A stretch of 64,000 nucleotides of DNA from Aradus depressus (GCA_963662175.1 OY759225.1:12207601-12271600), one strand, 5' to 3'; shown: positions 33,546-44,220, counted from the first letter of the stretch. Made by a program: numbers and translations. The notes: generated by a model from the sequence alone, not told the origin.

Positions 33546-33689
33546 CTAGTTGGAGAAGTAAAATTCTATTTGTGCAGTGAGATAAATATATTCTTACGGT
33601 AAGAATAATATACTTGGGGCAAGAAAAATGTTCTTGGGGCAAAGCGAATTTCTTCTTGCGGCAAAAAAGTTGTATTCTGTATTTTGTGC

Positions 33690-34310
33690 GGTGATAGGGA
33701 ATAGTAGACACCTGTAGGTGGTATGGAATATTATGGTGTCTAGATGATTTGAGTAAAGTTTCCCAGTCAATTCTATGAATGTTATATTGTCTAAATGAAG
33801 TTAGTTTCTCCGTCAATTCTATATGGAGAAAAATATATTTTATAGAAAAAAGTTTTATTCTGTATTTTGTGTCGGTGATAGAGAATAGTAGACACAACTA
33901 GGTGATAAGGAATAGTAGTAAACTCCAGTCGGTGATGGGCTATAGTAGACATTACCAGGTGATAGGGAATATTATGGTGTCTATATGATTTGAATATTGA
34001 ATTATTATATTATTGAATTCTATGAATATTATGTTGTCTAAATGAAGTTAGTTTCTCCGTCAATTCTATATGGATAAAAATATATTTTATAGAGAAAAGT
34101 TTTATTCTATATTATAGGGAATAGTATAGTTCTGATAGGGAATAGTAGACACCACTGGATGATAGGGTATAGTAGTAGACTCCAGTCGGGGATAGGGTAT
34201 AGTAGACACCACTAGGTGATAGGGTATAGTAGTAGACTCCAGTAGGTGATAGGGTATAGTAGACACCACTAGGTGATATGGTATAGTAGACACCACTAGG
34301 TGATTCTCTC
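33690..34310 (-). repeat. Minisatellite block with GGTGATAGGGTATAGTAG units
   Basis: At 34125-34305, about seven units of GGTGATAGGGTATAGTAG plus a spacer (ACACCACTA or TAGACTCCAGTC) alternate at roughly 25-30 bp. Upstream, 33730-34080 holds inverted copies of the 15.7 kb repeat (CCCAGTCAATTCTATGAATG). Translation gives repetitive open frames (34102-34429, minus) that follow the repeat, not a gene. Confidence 0.85.
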
Positions 34311-34389
34311 GATGAGAATAAAGTTTTACTATCCAAGCTGTAGAAAGTATGAGTAATGTTTTTTATGCAAGGATATAATTTACTCCATG

Positions 34390-34690
34390 TGTGTCCATGA
34401 ACACGATATTTCTCGATAGAAATCCACACGAAATTTTATATGAGTACTCAGAACGACACCTGTTCATTTTCAACAGAATCAGTCGAAGGGAAGAAGGGGA
34501 TCAGAGTGGCTCAACTCAAAAATCGCAATAACTGCCGATGTAATGAATGTATGGACACGAAATTTTTTATTTAAATTCAAAACCCCATAAGAATGACACG
34601 TATTCATTTTCCGCGAAATCTGTTGAAGGAAAGAGGGGGATGTATTGAATAAATAGACACAACATTTTTATATGGATTCAGAAGTTTTAG
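34390..34690 (+). repeat. SR4 dispersed repeat
   Basis: GAACACGATATTTCTCGATA, GAAATTTTATATGAGTAC and a second GACACGAAATTTTTTATTTA block are present in family order. Confidence 0.65.
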
Positions 34691-35450
34691 TCCAAATTGC
34701 CTGTGAAAATGTAATGGGATGTACATTTCTGTTGATTGACCAAGGACTAATGGCCATTACTTGTCATTGATCTCAACCCCGTCTTCCCTCTGTCAGTTGG
34801 CTTCTGTTCGAGTTCCGATTCCTTCAGAAATTACTGGGATTCCGAGAGATTCCCCATCTTCTCGTTCTTATAGATCCTTCTAGCATTTTCTCCCTGGATC
34901 TTCTTCCTTCTCAGAGCATAACTGAAAATAAATATTCGTAGAACGTCAAGCATTCTATTATCCTTACAACAACAGAATACCATAAACAGAAAAAAAGAAA
35001 AAAAAAAGAAAAGAATTTCAAATAAAACCACTTTTTACTACAGGGCTAGGGAAAAAATATTTTTAGAGGTATTCAAAGAGGGGTCAACTCCTACCTCACA
35101 TAACTTTAACTAAGTTCTGAGTTCTCAAAATTTTTGTGGAATAACTAAAGCGTTTTGAAGAGTTTGTTAAAATAAAAATAAATTATAACAAAAAAAATAA
35201 TGAAAAAAAAAAGCCGGTGCCTCACCAACATAAGCGCATTGTTGAAGTGAAACTTTTTTCGTCTTCATTAACCAGGCGAATTAAATTAACAAATTTATAA
35301 AATATATATACACATTGGCGATTGAAAATTGTATTAGGAACATTTTTGAAGAGAACTAATTTTTTGATAGGAACAACCGTTTTCGCATAAATCAAGCAAA
35401 AGTCTAAAAAATGGGTTTTACTGTAATTATAGCCCGGGCGTGTGCCTATG
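34691..35450. other. No gene recognised
   Basis: Short minus-strand frames at 34831-35031 and 35222-35467 lack motifs. Sequence is AT-rich. Confidence 0.4.
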
Positions 35451-35454
35451 TGAG

Positions 35455-35600
35455 TGTTTGTAAACACGATAACTCTGAATACAGTAAATATAACGACATG
35501 AAATTTTATATATGTACTCAGAACATTATAAGGACGACACCTATTAATTTTTAGGCAAATTGGCTATTGAGAAGAGTGGGGGTAATATTATAACAAGATG
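35455..35600 (+). repeat. SR4 dispersed repeat, partial
   Basis: AAACACGATAACTCTGAATA with ACGACATGAAATTTTATATA and GACGACACCTATTAATTTTT. Confidence 0.65.
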
Positions 35601-35655
35601 TTTTATAGGATCATCCAACAGGTCAAAAAAATATATATATATTTATGCCATTTTT

Positions 35656-35851
35656 AGAGGGCGCCGGTCGCTCAGTGGTATGCGTGCTTGCCTTCTGAGC
35701 TCAGGATCGTGGGTTCGAAACCCGACCGAAGACCCCTGCCCCAGGTGAATAAAAATTTAGGATAGGCAAAATTTAGGACTCCCACTGTAGAGTCGGGCTC
35801 ATGTCCACCAGAGTGACGAAAGAGCGCTTTATAAAACCAAACCTAACCTAT
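35656..35851 (+). mobile_element. SINE1 with a different internal deletion
   Basis: The complete head AGAGGGCGCCGGTCGCTCAG and an intact B box GGGTTCGAAACCCGACCGAA are joined to GACCCCTGCCCCAGGTGAAT, losing about 110 bp of the body. The 3' end is also shortened (GAGCGCTTTATAAAACC). The deletion joins two GACC-like sequences, suggesting slippage at a short homology. Confidence 0.8.
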
Positions 35852-35859
35852 AATATATA

Positions 35860-36410
35860 TATATGTATATAAATGATCAGCTGTTGTTTTTGTCCTTCTG
35901 AGTCGTCAAAAACCTTGCCAAATACCTCCACGTGTACCTTCAAGTTTACAAGTGAGGGGGTTAGAAGCAAAGGGATGTAGTGACAAAAATGTCATTTCGA
36001 GATAATTACCTTCAAAGTTATAGTAACATCGTGTATTCAGGTATTACCCAGGTATTTTCCACTAGTAACAGCATTACTGGTACTAACAATCGTTCTGATC
36101 ATTAGCCAGTAGCCAGGGTAGGTGTCATGGAAAATGTTAACACACATATCTCAATTTCAGCCGAATTGTCACTTACATCCCTTTGCTTCCAACCCTCTCA
36201 TGTGTAAATTGAATTAAATTAATTTTGAATAGAAAAATTTGAATCAATAAGAAATCAATAATTTTAATTATTTAAAAATATAAATGGAGCTTAATTATTA
36301 AAAATTACCTTTATGTTGACTTTATTGATGCTGTATTTGCTTTTGTCTTGCACGGAATTGTCGAACATGTTCCGTTGAAGTTTTTGGTATTTTCATCTAG
36401 TTGTAATTAA
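35860..36410. other. No gene recognised
   Basis: CCAACCCTCTCATGTGTAAA at about 36187 and AAGTTTACAAGTGAGGGGGT at about 35941 are inverted relatives about 250 bp apart, and GGATGTAAGTGACAATT-type sequence lies beside each. They may mark a small inverted-repeat element. Confidence 0.35.
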
Positions 36411-36414
36411 CTCA

Positions 36415-36475
36415 AGGGGCCATGGTGGCCATACGGGCTAGAGCGTAGGGCTTTGGTCCCATGGTCTCACCTTCG
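36415..36475 (+). mobile_element. SINE2 head fragment
   Basis: GGGGCCATGGTGGCCATACG then CTAGAGCGTAGGGCTTTGGT match the SINE2 5' end; it stops before the B box. Confidence 0.75.
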
Positions 36476-36563
36476 TTACTAATTTACACGTTAAACGTCC
36501 TGCTATAAGTTAGTAACGAAGTGATGTGGCCATCACAGGACTTTCTTATACCAACCACCCTTA

Positions 36564-37370
36564 GCCTAGTCGTCCACTGGGACCGGAAAGTTGCGAACTG
36601 CGAAGCAACGAAATCGGGCGAAGCCGTTCGTGCGAATGCCGATCGTCTATTGATCCACTCAGTACGTCCGAATGCGTAGACGGGATGGCTCTTCGGAACG
36701 GTTTTTCCGATGATTCTGACGAGGAATTTTTAGCGTTGGAATTATTACCTTTGATTTATCGACGAAGGCGATATAGACGTAGACGGGAAATGTGGGTGAA
36801 TCCCATTTTCGAAAAAAAATAAGAGTTTGGCGAATTTTCTCATTTGTGGCGTGACCTTCAAATCGATGATAATCACCACTTCTCCTATTTTCGAATGGAA
36901 AAGGACACTTTTCAATACATTCTTGACAACATCTACTCAAGACTCGAAAAATGCAGTAATTTTCGTGTGGCGATTTCCCCACAAGAACGGCTGGCTGTTA
37001 CATTAAGGTAAGTGGAAAGAAAGAAAAAATCACTGTACTTTTTTTTTTTACACAAACTGTATTTTTTTATACTTTCAAACTAAACTAAGGTACATAATAA
37101 CGATAGAAACGAATAACTAGACAAACGTAGTACAAAAAATGTAAGTAATTTTTAATTGATTTCGCACCTGTTCGTCTGTAAAATCCCAGCAGAATGGGAT
37201 CGCTTCGCACTTCGCACCTGTTCGGCCGAAAACTGACGAACGATACGGGTCTAGTGGACACGGTCCCCCACCTTGTCACATGTTTGGATCGTTCGTGCAT
37301 TTTAGGCCGAATTCTGACGAACTGATTTCGCTACTTTTCGCAACTTTCCGGTCCCAGTGGACGACTGGCC
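36564..37370 (+). mobile_element. PIF/Harbinger transposon relic, 807 bp, TTA TSD
   Basis: The left end is GCCTAGTCGTCCACTGGGAC and the right end in reverse complement is GGCCAGTCGTCCACTGGGAC; the inverted similarity continues through CGGAAAGTTGCGAA (34 bp). The 3 bp duplication TTA lies at 36561-36563 and 37371-37373, as expected for Harbinger. Subterminal motifs GCACTTCGCACCTGTTCG repeat near the right end. It contains only the first transposase exon, so it is a deletion derivative. Confidence 0.92.
36680..37012 (+). pseudogene. Harbinger transposase N-terminal exon, broken
   Basis: From the ATG at about 36680 the translation has an Asp/Glu patch, then LLPLIYRRRRYRRRREMWVN, NPIFEKK, a TAA stop at about 36821, and EFGEFSHLWRDLQIDDNHHF, YFRMEKDTFQYILDNI and ISPQERLAVTLR. 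This is the N-terminal, helix-turn-helix-like region of PIF/Harbinger nucleases (HARBI1 relatives: 'EFGEF..L...L..D...F..YFRM'). Right after LAVTLR comes GTAAGT, a perfect splice donor. The catalytic DDE core exons are deleted. One in-frame stop is visible. Confidence 0.85.
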
Positions 37371-37384
37371 TTACAGATCACTTT

Positions 37385-37640
37385 CTCCCCCATCTCAAAA
37401 TCATTTCATACTGGCATTACTTAAAGAGTTAAGCCTCTCCCCAAATCGCCCCTTCATTTTGGTCGATTTGACTGAAAAACATTAGATGTTATCGTTAGAA
37501 AACTCTCAAATATAAATTTTCGTGTCGATATTTTTTTTTCATATTTAGGATCTAGAAGTCGGAAAAAATGAAATTCCGTTGAAAACTTCGCATCGAATTT
37601 TTGATCGATTACGTAACTTCTCTTAGTATAACTGAAGAAG
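37385..37640 (-). repeat. SR4 dispersed repeat, inverted
   Basis: GATTACGTAACTTCTCTTAG, GAAATTCCGTTGAAAAC and TTCGTGTCGATA are present in reverse order relative to 37960. Confidence 0.65.
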
Positions 37641-37955
37641 TAAAAAAATTCACATAGTTCAATGGATAATGTTAAGTACAAAAGAGGACTATGGTACAAC
37701 AGACGACTTGCCATTGGTTCTGTTTCACTAGGACTCTCTCAGATAGCTGTTATCTTAGAAAACTGCTGACCGCCCCTCTGGGAGAGCTTAGGGAAATCCC
37801 AGACCTCCTAAGCCCAAAATAAGTCCAACCAGTGTGCTTTCTCTAGAAACGACGCTGTCGGCGGTGGCGGATCTACAGAATTGGGGGCCCTGAGGCTTCT
37901 TTTTAGGAGGCCCCCCTCCAGGAATTTGTTGAAGAAACAATATTTACTTCCCCAG
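37641..37955. other. Orphan hAT-like terminus and spacer
   Basis: GGCGGTGGCGGATCTACAGA followed by GGGGGCCC blocks (37860-37920) is the style of hAT ends, but no partner inverted end or 8 bp TSD was found. Confidence 0.35.
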
Positions 37956-37959
37956 AAGT

Positions 37960-38560
37960 ACAAAGTATAGGGGAAGTTATGTAATCAGTCCAAATTTTGA
38001 TGCGGAATTTTCAACGGAATTTCATGTTTCCCCACCTCAAATTCCAAATATTAAAACAAAATTTCTGTGTGAACAAGATAACTCACGATTAAAGGAATGT
38101 ATCGTCACGACATTTTATATCTGTGATCTGAACTCCTTAAGGACAGCCACTCAGGTGCCATTCATAAATTACGTAAAGCTAATTTGAGTCTCCAAATCAG
38201 GAACCAGGTTCATAGTGACCGGAAGAAGGGACGTGTAAGTGTCCCGAAATATTGTCCGAAGGAAAAAAATTAAATAAAATAATAAAAATAAGAAGACACC
38301 TCTGGAAGAAATGCCGGAAACAACCAACAGTCAACTATTGTCGACTGTGAACACGAATGCATCGACACAAAAATTCATACGTACATTTTAAAACTCCATA
38401 AGGAAGGCATATGAAGCACTACCAATTTAATGGGTATATCTACATGAAATTTCATATTTAAAGTCATAAGTTAATAAGGACATAACCTATCAATTTTCAG
38501 CGATATCGACCAAAGGAAAGGGGGGTTCAGAGAAGGGGACTCATTTCAAAAACTACCGAA
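37960..38560 (+). repeat. SR4 dispersed repeat, longest copy
   Basis: It begins TATAGGGGAAGTTATGTAAT, has GGAATTTCATGTTTCCCCAC, GAACAAGATAACTCACGATT, and two rounds of a TATCGTCACGACATTTTATAT / ATCTACATGAAATTTCATATT unit with CGACCAAAGGAAAGGGGGG. About 600 bp. No coding frame and no obvious termini; class unknown. Confidence 0.65.
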
Positions 38561-38879
38561 ATATAATATATAAAAATGTAATTATATAATATTATATTTA
38601 AAAATTGCTATAAATAGTTTAGTTTATATTATATTAGAGCTTTTCAATTCTAACTAACTATATTATTTAAAGTTAGTGTACAAATGGACATCGAAAGGAT
38701 ACTATCGGAGGACACTAAGAAGGGAGGGTCAAGGGTCTAGTTAGAATCACTGTTAAGCGGGTAGATAAGGAAGTTCCATGATGCAGTATTAGTTTGCTCC
38801 TAACTGTTATCTGTAATCACAGGTCACAGCTTAAACTATTATTACGCATACAATTAGTTTTAATTTGAAAGGACACACT

Positions 38880-38937
38880 AGTTAACTATGAGGTCATATC
38901 GCCTACTACCAGGTCGCTCTTTCGTCACTCTGGTGGA
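38880..38937 (-). mobile_element. SINE1 fragment cut by a hAT-like end
   Basis: GAGGTCATATCGCCTACTAC runs to CTCTGGTGGA and then stops exactly at CAGTGCCGGATTAAGCG, a hAT-style terminus. The other end of that element was not found before 39640. Confidence 0.6.
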
Positions 38938-39637
38938 CAGTGCCGGATTAAGCGAATAGGAGGCCCTAGGCCCTTAAAATTTTTGGGGCCCCCCTTTTTT
39001 TACAAACTGCAATAAAATGTTTATTTATGCATTTATATGCATTTAACAAAACTGTTCTTATCCCTAAAAGATTGATGTAGTAATTTCAATTTTTTTTAGA
39101 TAATGAATTAGTTAATTTTATAAAAAGTCTCGCTTTGTGTAAGTTAGGTTTACCCATGTTTTTCATCTTTTCTCCTGTCTCACTCCGGCAATGGTCGACA
39201 ATAAAGAACAACATAAGGTATTTTTTTAAAGGGCCATATTTTTGCTAACTTTTGGTGAATTTGGGACATCCTAGCGAATAGAGAAAACAAATTACGGTAA
39301 ACTGAAAATTTGCCAAACAATTTAAACAGGTGTTCGTGTTGAAATAAACGTTAGCCTCCTATTTCTATCTTTTAGATTTTCATGTCAAAAAACATGTCAC
39401 CTATTAGGAAATTTAACGTAGATTACGACAGTGTAGTCAGATTTCACTTTACCTTAACCAAAAAGTGATATTTACGGACATTTTGCTAAAAAAACGTGGT
39501 TATCGTAAAAAAATTTAAAATCTCATTTATTTCTACACTAAGTTGAAACGGATTTTTATTACCCCGGTTTCTTAGTGTACTTGAGTGGGGCATTCACCCC
39601 CCCGAGTATTCTCATCTGCTTGCGATACACCCTGTAT
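38938..39637. other. Possible hAT-like element remnant, no coding
   Basis: It starts CAGTGCCGGATTAAG with GGGGCCCCCC inside. The right border is unclear. No transposase frame. Confidence 0.35.
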
Positions 39638-39768
39638 AGGTTAGGTTAGGTTTAATGACTCATGCCCGGGCTTTAACTACGAGGTCATATCGCCTACTAC
39701 CAGACCGCTATTTCGTCACTCTGGTGGACATGAGTCCGACTCTACTGTGGGAGTCCTAAATTTTGCCT
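39638..39768 (-). mobile_element. SINE1 3' part, 5'-truncated
   Basis: AGGTTAGGTTTAATGACTCA to GGGAGTCCTAAATTTTGCCT. The head is missing. Confidence 0.75.
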
Positions 39769-40551
39769 ATTAATATTATAATGTTAACCTTAACTGTAAT
39801 TAATAATTGTTACCAACATATTATATGATTAATATATAATTTAGAAAATCTGAATTTCATTATTTCCTGTCCTGTACCAAAGTTAATAAAAATAGTTAAA
39901 CTAAAAATATAGTCTATTAGCACAAAGAGAAACTGAAACTAGAAGAGTTAGTTACGGAAGTTACACTTCAAACGAGTTTACTAACTGCACACACGCTGTT
40001 TTTTTTTTTTTTTTGCAAAGGTTTGACAAACTTAAAATTCCCGAAAAAAATCGATTCCGATTATAATTTCTTGTATAGATAGAGAAGTTTCTAGGCCATA
40101 ACCAGATAACAAAGAATGGGAAGAAGGAGGACAGATGAAATATTGAATAGGATAGGACGGTGGCTTGAAGAAGATATGATAAAGGGACGGCTATATAAAA
40201 AGGGCATCCTCTCTGTTGTGGAGTTAAGCCAAGGCTCCCGTTAGTCAGGATGGCCTGCTCGTCCAGGGTGATCCTGGATCCTGGACTCCAGAGTGGAGAA
40301 AAGGAAGAATACTGCTATCCCTCCACCCTCTGGGCTCAACCTTTCATGAGAGGCCATTTGAAGGGGTCAACATCTTAAGGCTGTAGAGAAGAAAACATGT
40401 CATATATATCTGTGGTAGTCAGAGTAAAGTGGGTTGTCAGAAAAGTGAATACACTCTGTCAAGAGAAAAACCCTAGAATATATATATATAAATATATATA
40501 TATATTGTGAACTGATCATTTATGTTTGTCAGTAGGTAATTTTATGTAATC
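39769..40551. other. No gene recognised
   Basis: A segment near 40080-40400 is somewhat less AT-rich (GATAGGACGGTGGCTTGAAG) but has no sustained frame. Its end, TTATGTTTGTCAGTAGGT, recurs at 5387 and, in part, 8313. Confidence 0.35.
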
Positions 40552-41303
40552 ACTAGCAGTAATACCCGGCGTTGCCCGGGGAACTTTGACTTTTCTCCCG
40601 ATATCTTTTATAAGGCTATTCAATTCTTCGGCAGTACATTCATGATGTTATAATTTTCAATTATTCATACGGAATAAGGCTTATAGTCCTTCAACTACAG
40701 TAACGCTAGTACGTTTTTAGGACCCCTGGGCACCACAGCTAGTATGCGCCTTTCAACGGCGGAAACCTGTGTGTGATTCGTGATTGAAGTTTTAAGCTAG
40801 TGAATACTTAGCACCGCTGGACATCCTAGCCAGTGCGTACTTAATATCGCTTTTGACCACAGCTAGTATGTGCCTTGCAACGGCGGACCCCACAGCTAGT
40901 ACGTAATTAGTAACGCTGGGCACCACAGCTAGTACGTAGGAACGCTGGGTACCACAGGTAGTATATGCCTTGCAACGGCGGACCCCGCAGCTAGTACGTA
41001 GTTAGGAACGCTGGGCATCACAGCTAGTATGTGCCTTGCGACAGCGGACCCCACAGCTAGTACGTAGTTAGGAACGCTGGGCACCACAGCTAGTATGTGC
41101 CTTTCAACAGCGGACCCACAGCTAGTACGAAGTTAGGAACGCTGGGCACTACAGGTATTAGGTGCCTTGCAACAGCGGACACCACAGCTAGTACGTAGTT
41201 AGGAACGCTGGGCACCGCAGCTAGTATGTGCCTTGCAACAGCGGACCCCACAGCTAGTACGAAGTTAGGAACGCTGGGCATCACAGCTAGTATGTAGTTA
41301 TTG
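40552..41303 (+). mobile_element. HAT-R element, head plus 33/66 bp array, tail missing
   Basis: The head ACTAGCAGTAATACCCGGCG (40552 to about 40715) is followed by an array in which two 33 bp half-units alternate: CACAGCTAGTATGTGCCTTG... and CACAGCTAGTACGTAGTTAG.... It stops at the Jockey ORF1 fragment without the tail seen in the copies at 44221 and 47183. Confidence 0.85.
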
Positions 41304-41368
41304 TTATTGAGTATTGTGGAAATGAAGTATTTGATTTTGGGAATGAAAGGTTTAATTAAATTTAGTAG

Positions 41369-42649
41369 TTAGGTTTGATGAGGGGTCTTGTTCGTTGAGG
41401 TTAGTTTGATGAGGGGTGCTTGCTGGTGTCTGTGTGTGGTGTCTGCTCCGGGTAAACCAAGGGTTTGATTTAGCTCCTGAGGGGATGTTTTGCTGTGACT
41501 GTGGAGGATTTTCTGAGACTGGTTGGGGAGTAAGTCTAGATGGATTTGCATTTGTTGTGTCATGAATGTAGGTTGGAATGTGTTTCTGTGTGTGATTCGT
41601 GATTGAAGTTTTAAGAAGGTTTCACAGCCTCTATAATTGGCGGGGTGGCTTCCACCACAGTTAGAGCACTTTGGGGACTCTTGGAGAGTACGTGATGGGC
41701 AAGCTGTGAAATGATGATCTCCTGCACACTTGACACATTTTGGGTCAAGGTGGCAGAAGTTCTTGCTATGTCCCACTTGCTGGCAATTCGTGCACTGCAC
41801 AATGCGTTGAGACCTCTTCCGCGGTTCGACAGTCACTATAGTGTAAAAGAGACGAGATAATTGAAAAATAGTTTTCCCCTCCGGAGTATTCTGGAGCTCG
41901 ACAGCACACAGTGGAGTGGGGCTTTTGTCCTTGTTCAGTAGCCTTGTTACACTCTGGACTGGGTATGTCGGGGTTAGTTCGTCTTGGATTTCGGTTTCAG
42001 TCAGGGAGTATGGAACCCCTCGGATAACAACGGAAAGTTTCCTATCCTCGGGGTTGAGGAAAGTATAGTATTTTACGTCATTTGTTTGGTAAAATTTGGT
42101 CAGTTTCCTAAAGTCTTCAGATGTCATAAGGGATATTTTAATTTTTTTGTGGCATTGTTTTGTTTCGAAGGGAGATGTTGTGATACTTTTAATGTCTGTA
42201 AGTACTTTTTGAAAATCGTCGGCTTCACAAAGGAAAATTGGGGGGATTTTAAGTTGTTTTTCGGTCTGTGGGGTGGTATCGTTAGTGTGTTGGTCGGTGA
42301 TGAGTGCTGCGAGTGGCGCGAATGTGTTGTGCGTGGGTATAGTGGAATGAATTGCGTACCTGTTCCGCTTGGGCTGGGTGTGGCTGGCCCCCGGTGAGGG
42401 CTCTCCGTCTAGCTGCATGGCTGACTCCGGGAGTGCTGGGAACTCCATGTCTTCTTCTGGGGGACAGGGTCTCTTCGGCTGGCTCACTAGTCGGGGTGAG
42501 TTCGACTGATCTGGGTTACCTGTATTGTTCAGTCGTGCTTTGAGGTTATCCGTGAGTCCATTTTTCGTGTTGACCGGTTTTTCGGTCGAGTTGATGTTGG
42601 GTTTCATTCTCACCCGTAACTTGGGTGAAACGTAAGTAATTTTGCTCAC
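41369..42649 (-). CDS. Jockey-type LINE ORF1 (gag-like, three CCHC knuckles)
   Basis: 426 codons, unbroken from ATG to TAA. Residues about 140-275 form the domain that precedes the knuckles in Jockey ORF1 proteins (KIKISLMTSEDFRKL, VVIRGVPYSLTETEIQDEL, CAVELQN...TIVTVEPRKRS). The knuckles are C286-C289-H294-C299, C305-C308-H312-C317 and C328-C331-H335-C342. ORF1 products of this kind bind element RNA and nucleic acid during retrotransposition. No ORF2 follows: about 65 bp downstream on the minus strand lies the HAT-R array. Losing the 3' side while keeping the 5' side is unlike normal LINE truncation, so a later event cut it. The intact frame suggests a fairly recent insertion or misassembly. 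Confidence 0.9.
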   Translation of the reverse strand: MSKITYVSPKLRVRMKPNINSTEKPVNTKNGLTDNLKARLNNTGNPDQSNSPRLVSQPKRPCPPEEDMEFPALPESAMQLDGEPSPGASHTQPKRNRYAIHSTIPTHNTFAPLAALITDQHTNDTTPQTEKQLKIPPIFLCEADDFQKVLTDIKSITTSPFETKQCHKKIKISLMTSEDFRKLTKFYQTNDVKYYTFLNPEDRKLSVVIRGVPYSLTETEIQDELTPTYPVQSVTRLLNKDKSPTPLCAVELQNTPEGKTIFQLSRLFYTIVTVEPRKRSQRIVQCTNCQQVGHSKNFCHLDPKCVKCAGDHHFTACPSRTLQESPKCSNCGGSHPANYRGCETFLKLQSRITHRNTFQPTFMTQQMQIHLDLLPNQSQKILHSHSKTSPQELNQTLGLPGADTTHRHQQAPLIKLTSTNKTPHQT

Positions 42650-42830
42650 TTTTATGGGTATAAATAACTTTTCAAATAATAAAAAGGTAAATTTTCTTGA
42701 GACAATTTGTTTACGTGTTTAAACAAACAGAAGTTCACAAAAACGTTAAATAAAACATTGAATTAGCAAATTTCCTAGCATCCTTAAACGTTCTGCTCAA
42801 CATAGGGTACGTGACATCACCCAACACTCC
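42650..42830 (-). other. Probable 5' UTR of the Jockey fragment
   Basis: Non-coding sequence upstream of the ORF1 start, lacking other signals. The 5' boundary of the element is not defined by a TSD that I can see. AAAGCCCACTTATATTCCAC at 42856 is repeated at 44201. Confidence 0.4.
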
Positions 42831-42929
42831 TGCCAACTTCCTACTACCATCTCCAAAGCCCACTTATATTCCACATTTCTTCCTTGATAATTTTAGTTGG
42901 AACCAAACGGTAACTTATTTTATCATACA

Positions 42930-44105
42930 TATGGAGTCTATCGAGCTCAGGATCGCCACTTAGGTCAGATATTTTAATCGGGAAGATAAAAATAAATTTG
43001 AGCACGTCGTCCTTCGGATTAGACTTTAGGCTATGATCGAGGGCCTTTTTGTATGTCAGGTGCTCGATAATGAGTCCTATGTTATGTAGCTAAACCTAGG
43101 TAGCTAAAATTTCACTTAGGTTCAAAAAACCTTGAGCACGTCGTCCTTCGGATAGGACTTTCCTGTTATATCTAAATCTGTCTATCAGTTTTAACAAATA
43201 TTAAATCTATAAACCGTTAAAAAGCAGGAAGTTTGAAGAATGGTATTTAGCCCGACTTTCTTCGAAAAACATTTTTATTTCAATTTTTGTGTAGGATTCA
43301 GATATCCCGGTTGTTCATCAGTTTTAACAAATATTAAATCTAAAAACCGTTTAAAAGCGAGAAATTTGAAGAATGGAGTTTACCGAGCTCAGGATCGCCA
43401 TTTCGAAATCTAGCCAAGTCAATTAGGTCAGATGTTTTAATCGGGAAGATAAAAATAAATTTGAGCACGTCGTCCTTCGGTTTGGACTTTAAGCTATGAT
43501 CGAGGGCCTTTTCGTATGTCAGGTACTCGATAATGAGTCGTATGTTACGTATCTAAACCTGGGTAGTTGAAATTTCATTTACGTTAAAAATAACTTGAGC
43601 ACGTCGTCCTTCGGATTGGACTTCAAGCTATGATCGAGGGCCTTTTTGTATGTCAGGTACTGGATAATGAGTCGTATGTTATGTATCTAAACCTGGGTCG
43701 CTGAAATTTCACTTAGGTTAAAAATAAATTTGAGCACGTCGTCCTTCGGATGGGACTTCCCCGATATATCTGAATCTGTCTATCAGTTTTAACAAATATT
43801 AAATCTAAAAACTGTTAAAAAGCGAGAAATTTGATGAATGGGATTTCGCCCGACTTTTTCGAAAAACATTTTTATTTCGATTTTTGTGTAGGATTCAGAT
43901 AATTCGGTTGTTCATCAGTTTTAACAAATATTAAAACTAAAAACCGTTTAAAAGCGAGAAATTTGAAGAATGGAGTCTACCGAGCTGAGGATCGCCATTT
44001 AGAAATCTAGCCAAGTCACTTAGGTCAGATGTTTTAATCGGGAAGATAAAAATAACTTTGAGCACGTCGTCCTTCGGATGGGACTTTCCCGATACATCTG
44101 AATCT
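42930..44105 (+). repeat. Higher-order array derived from SINE1-like sequence
   Basis: GAGCACGTCGTCCTTCGGAT recurs at about 42999, 43135, 43465, 43599, 43734 and 44060. CGAGCTCAGGATCGCCATTT (or a close variant) occurs at about 42944, 43384 and 43979. CAGTTTTAACAAATATTAAA occurs at 43192, 43321, 43790 and 43917. Repeats of repeats give a higher-order period of about 595 bp in the right half. The core words match the SINE1 body (GCACGCCGTCCTTCGGATGG; AGCTCAGGATCG), so it appears to have grown from a SINE1 relative. Confidence 0.85.
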
Positions 44106-44220
44106 TTCTTTGGTTGACCATCTTCGTTTCTGGATGCTGCCTATCTACCAACATAGCTGTATTAATTTGTTTTTCAGAAAATATGTCAAAACGGTACCTC
44201 AAAGCCCACTTATATTCCAC

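Noticed and set aside
34102..34429. Minus-strand frames with STIPYHLV and SGVYYTLS repeats
   Set aside because: Translation of a minisatellite; two frames are open at once over the same repeat.
37862..39637. A single hAT element between the GGTGGCGGATCTA and CAGTGCCGGATTAAG ends
   Set aside because: The two ends are both in the same orientation and differ in sequence, and no 8 bp TSD pairs them.
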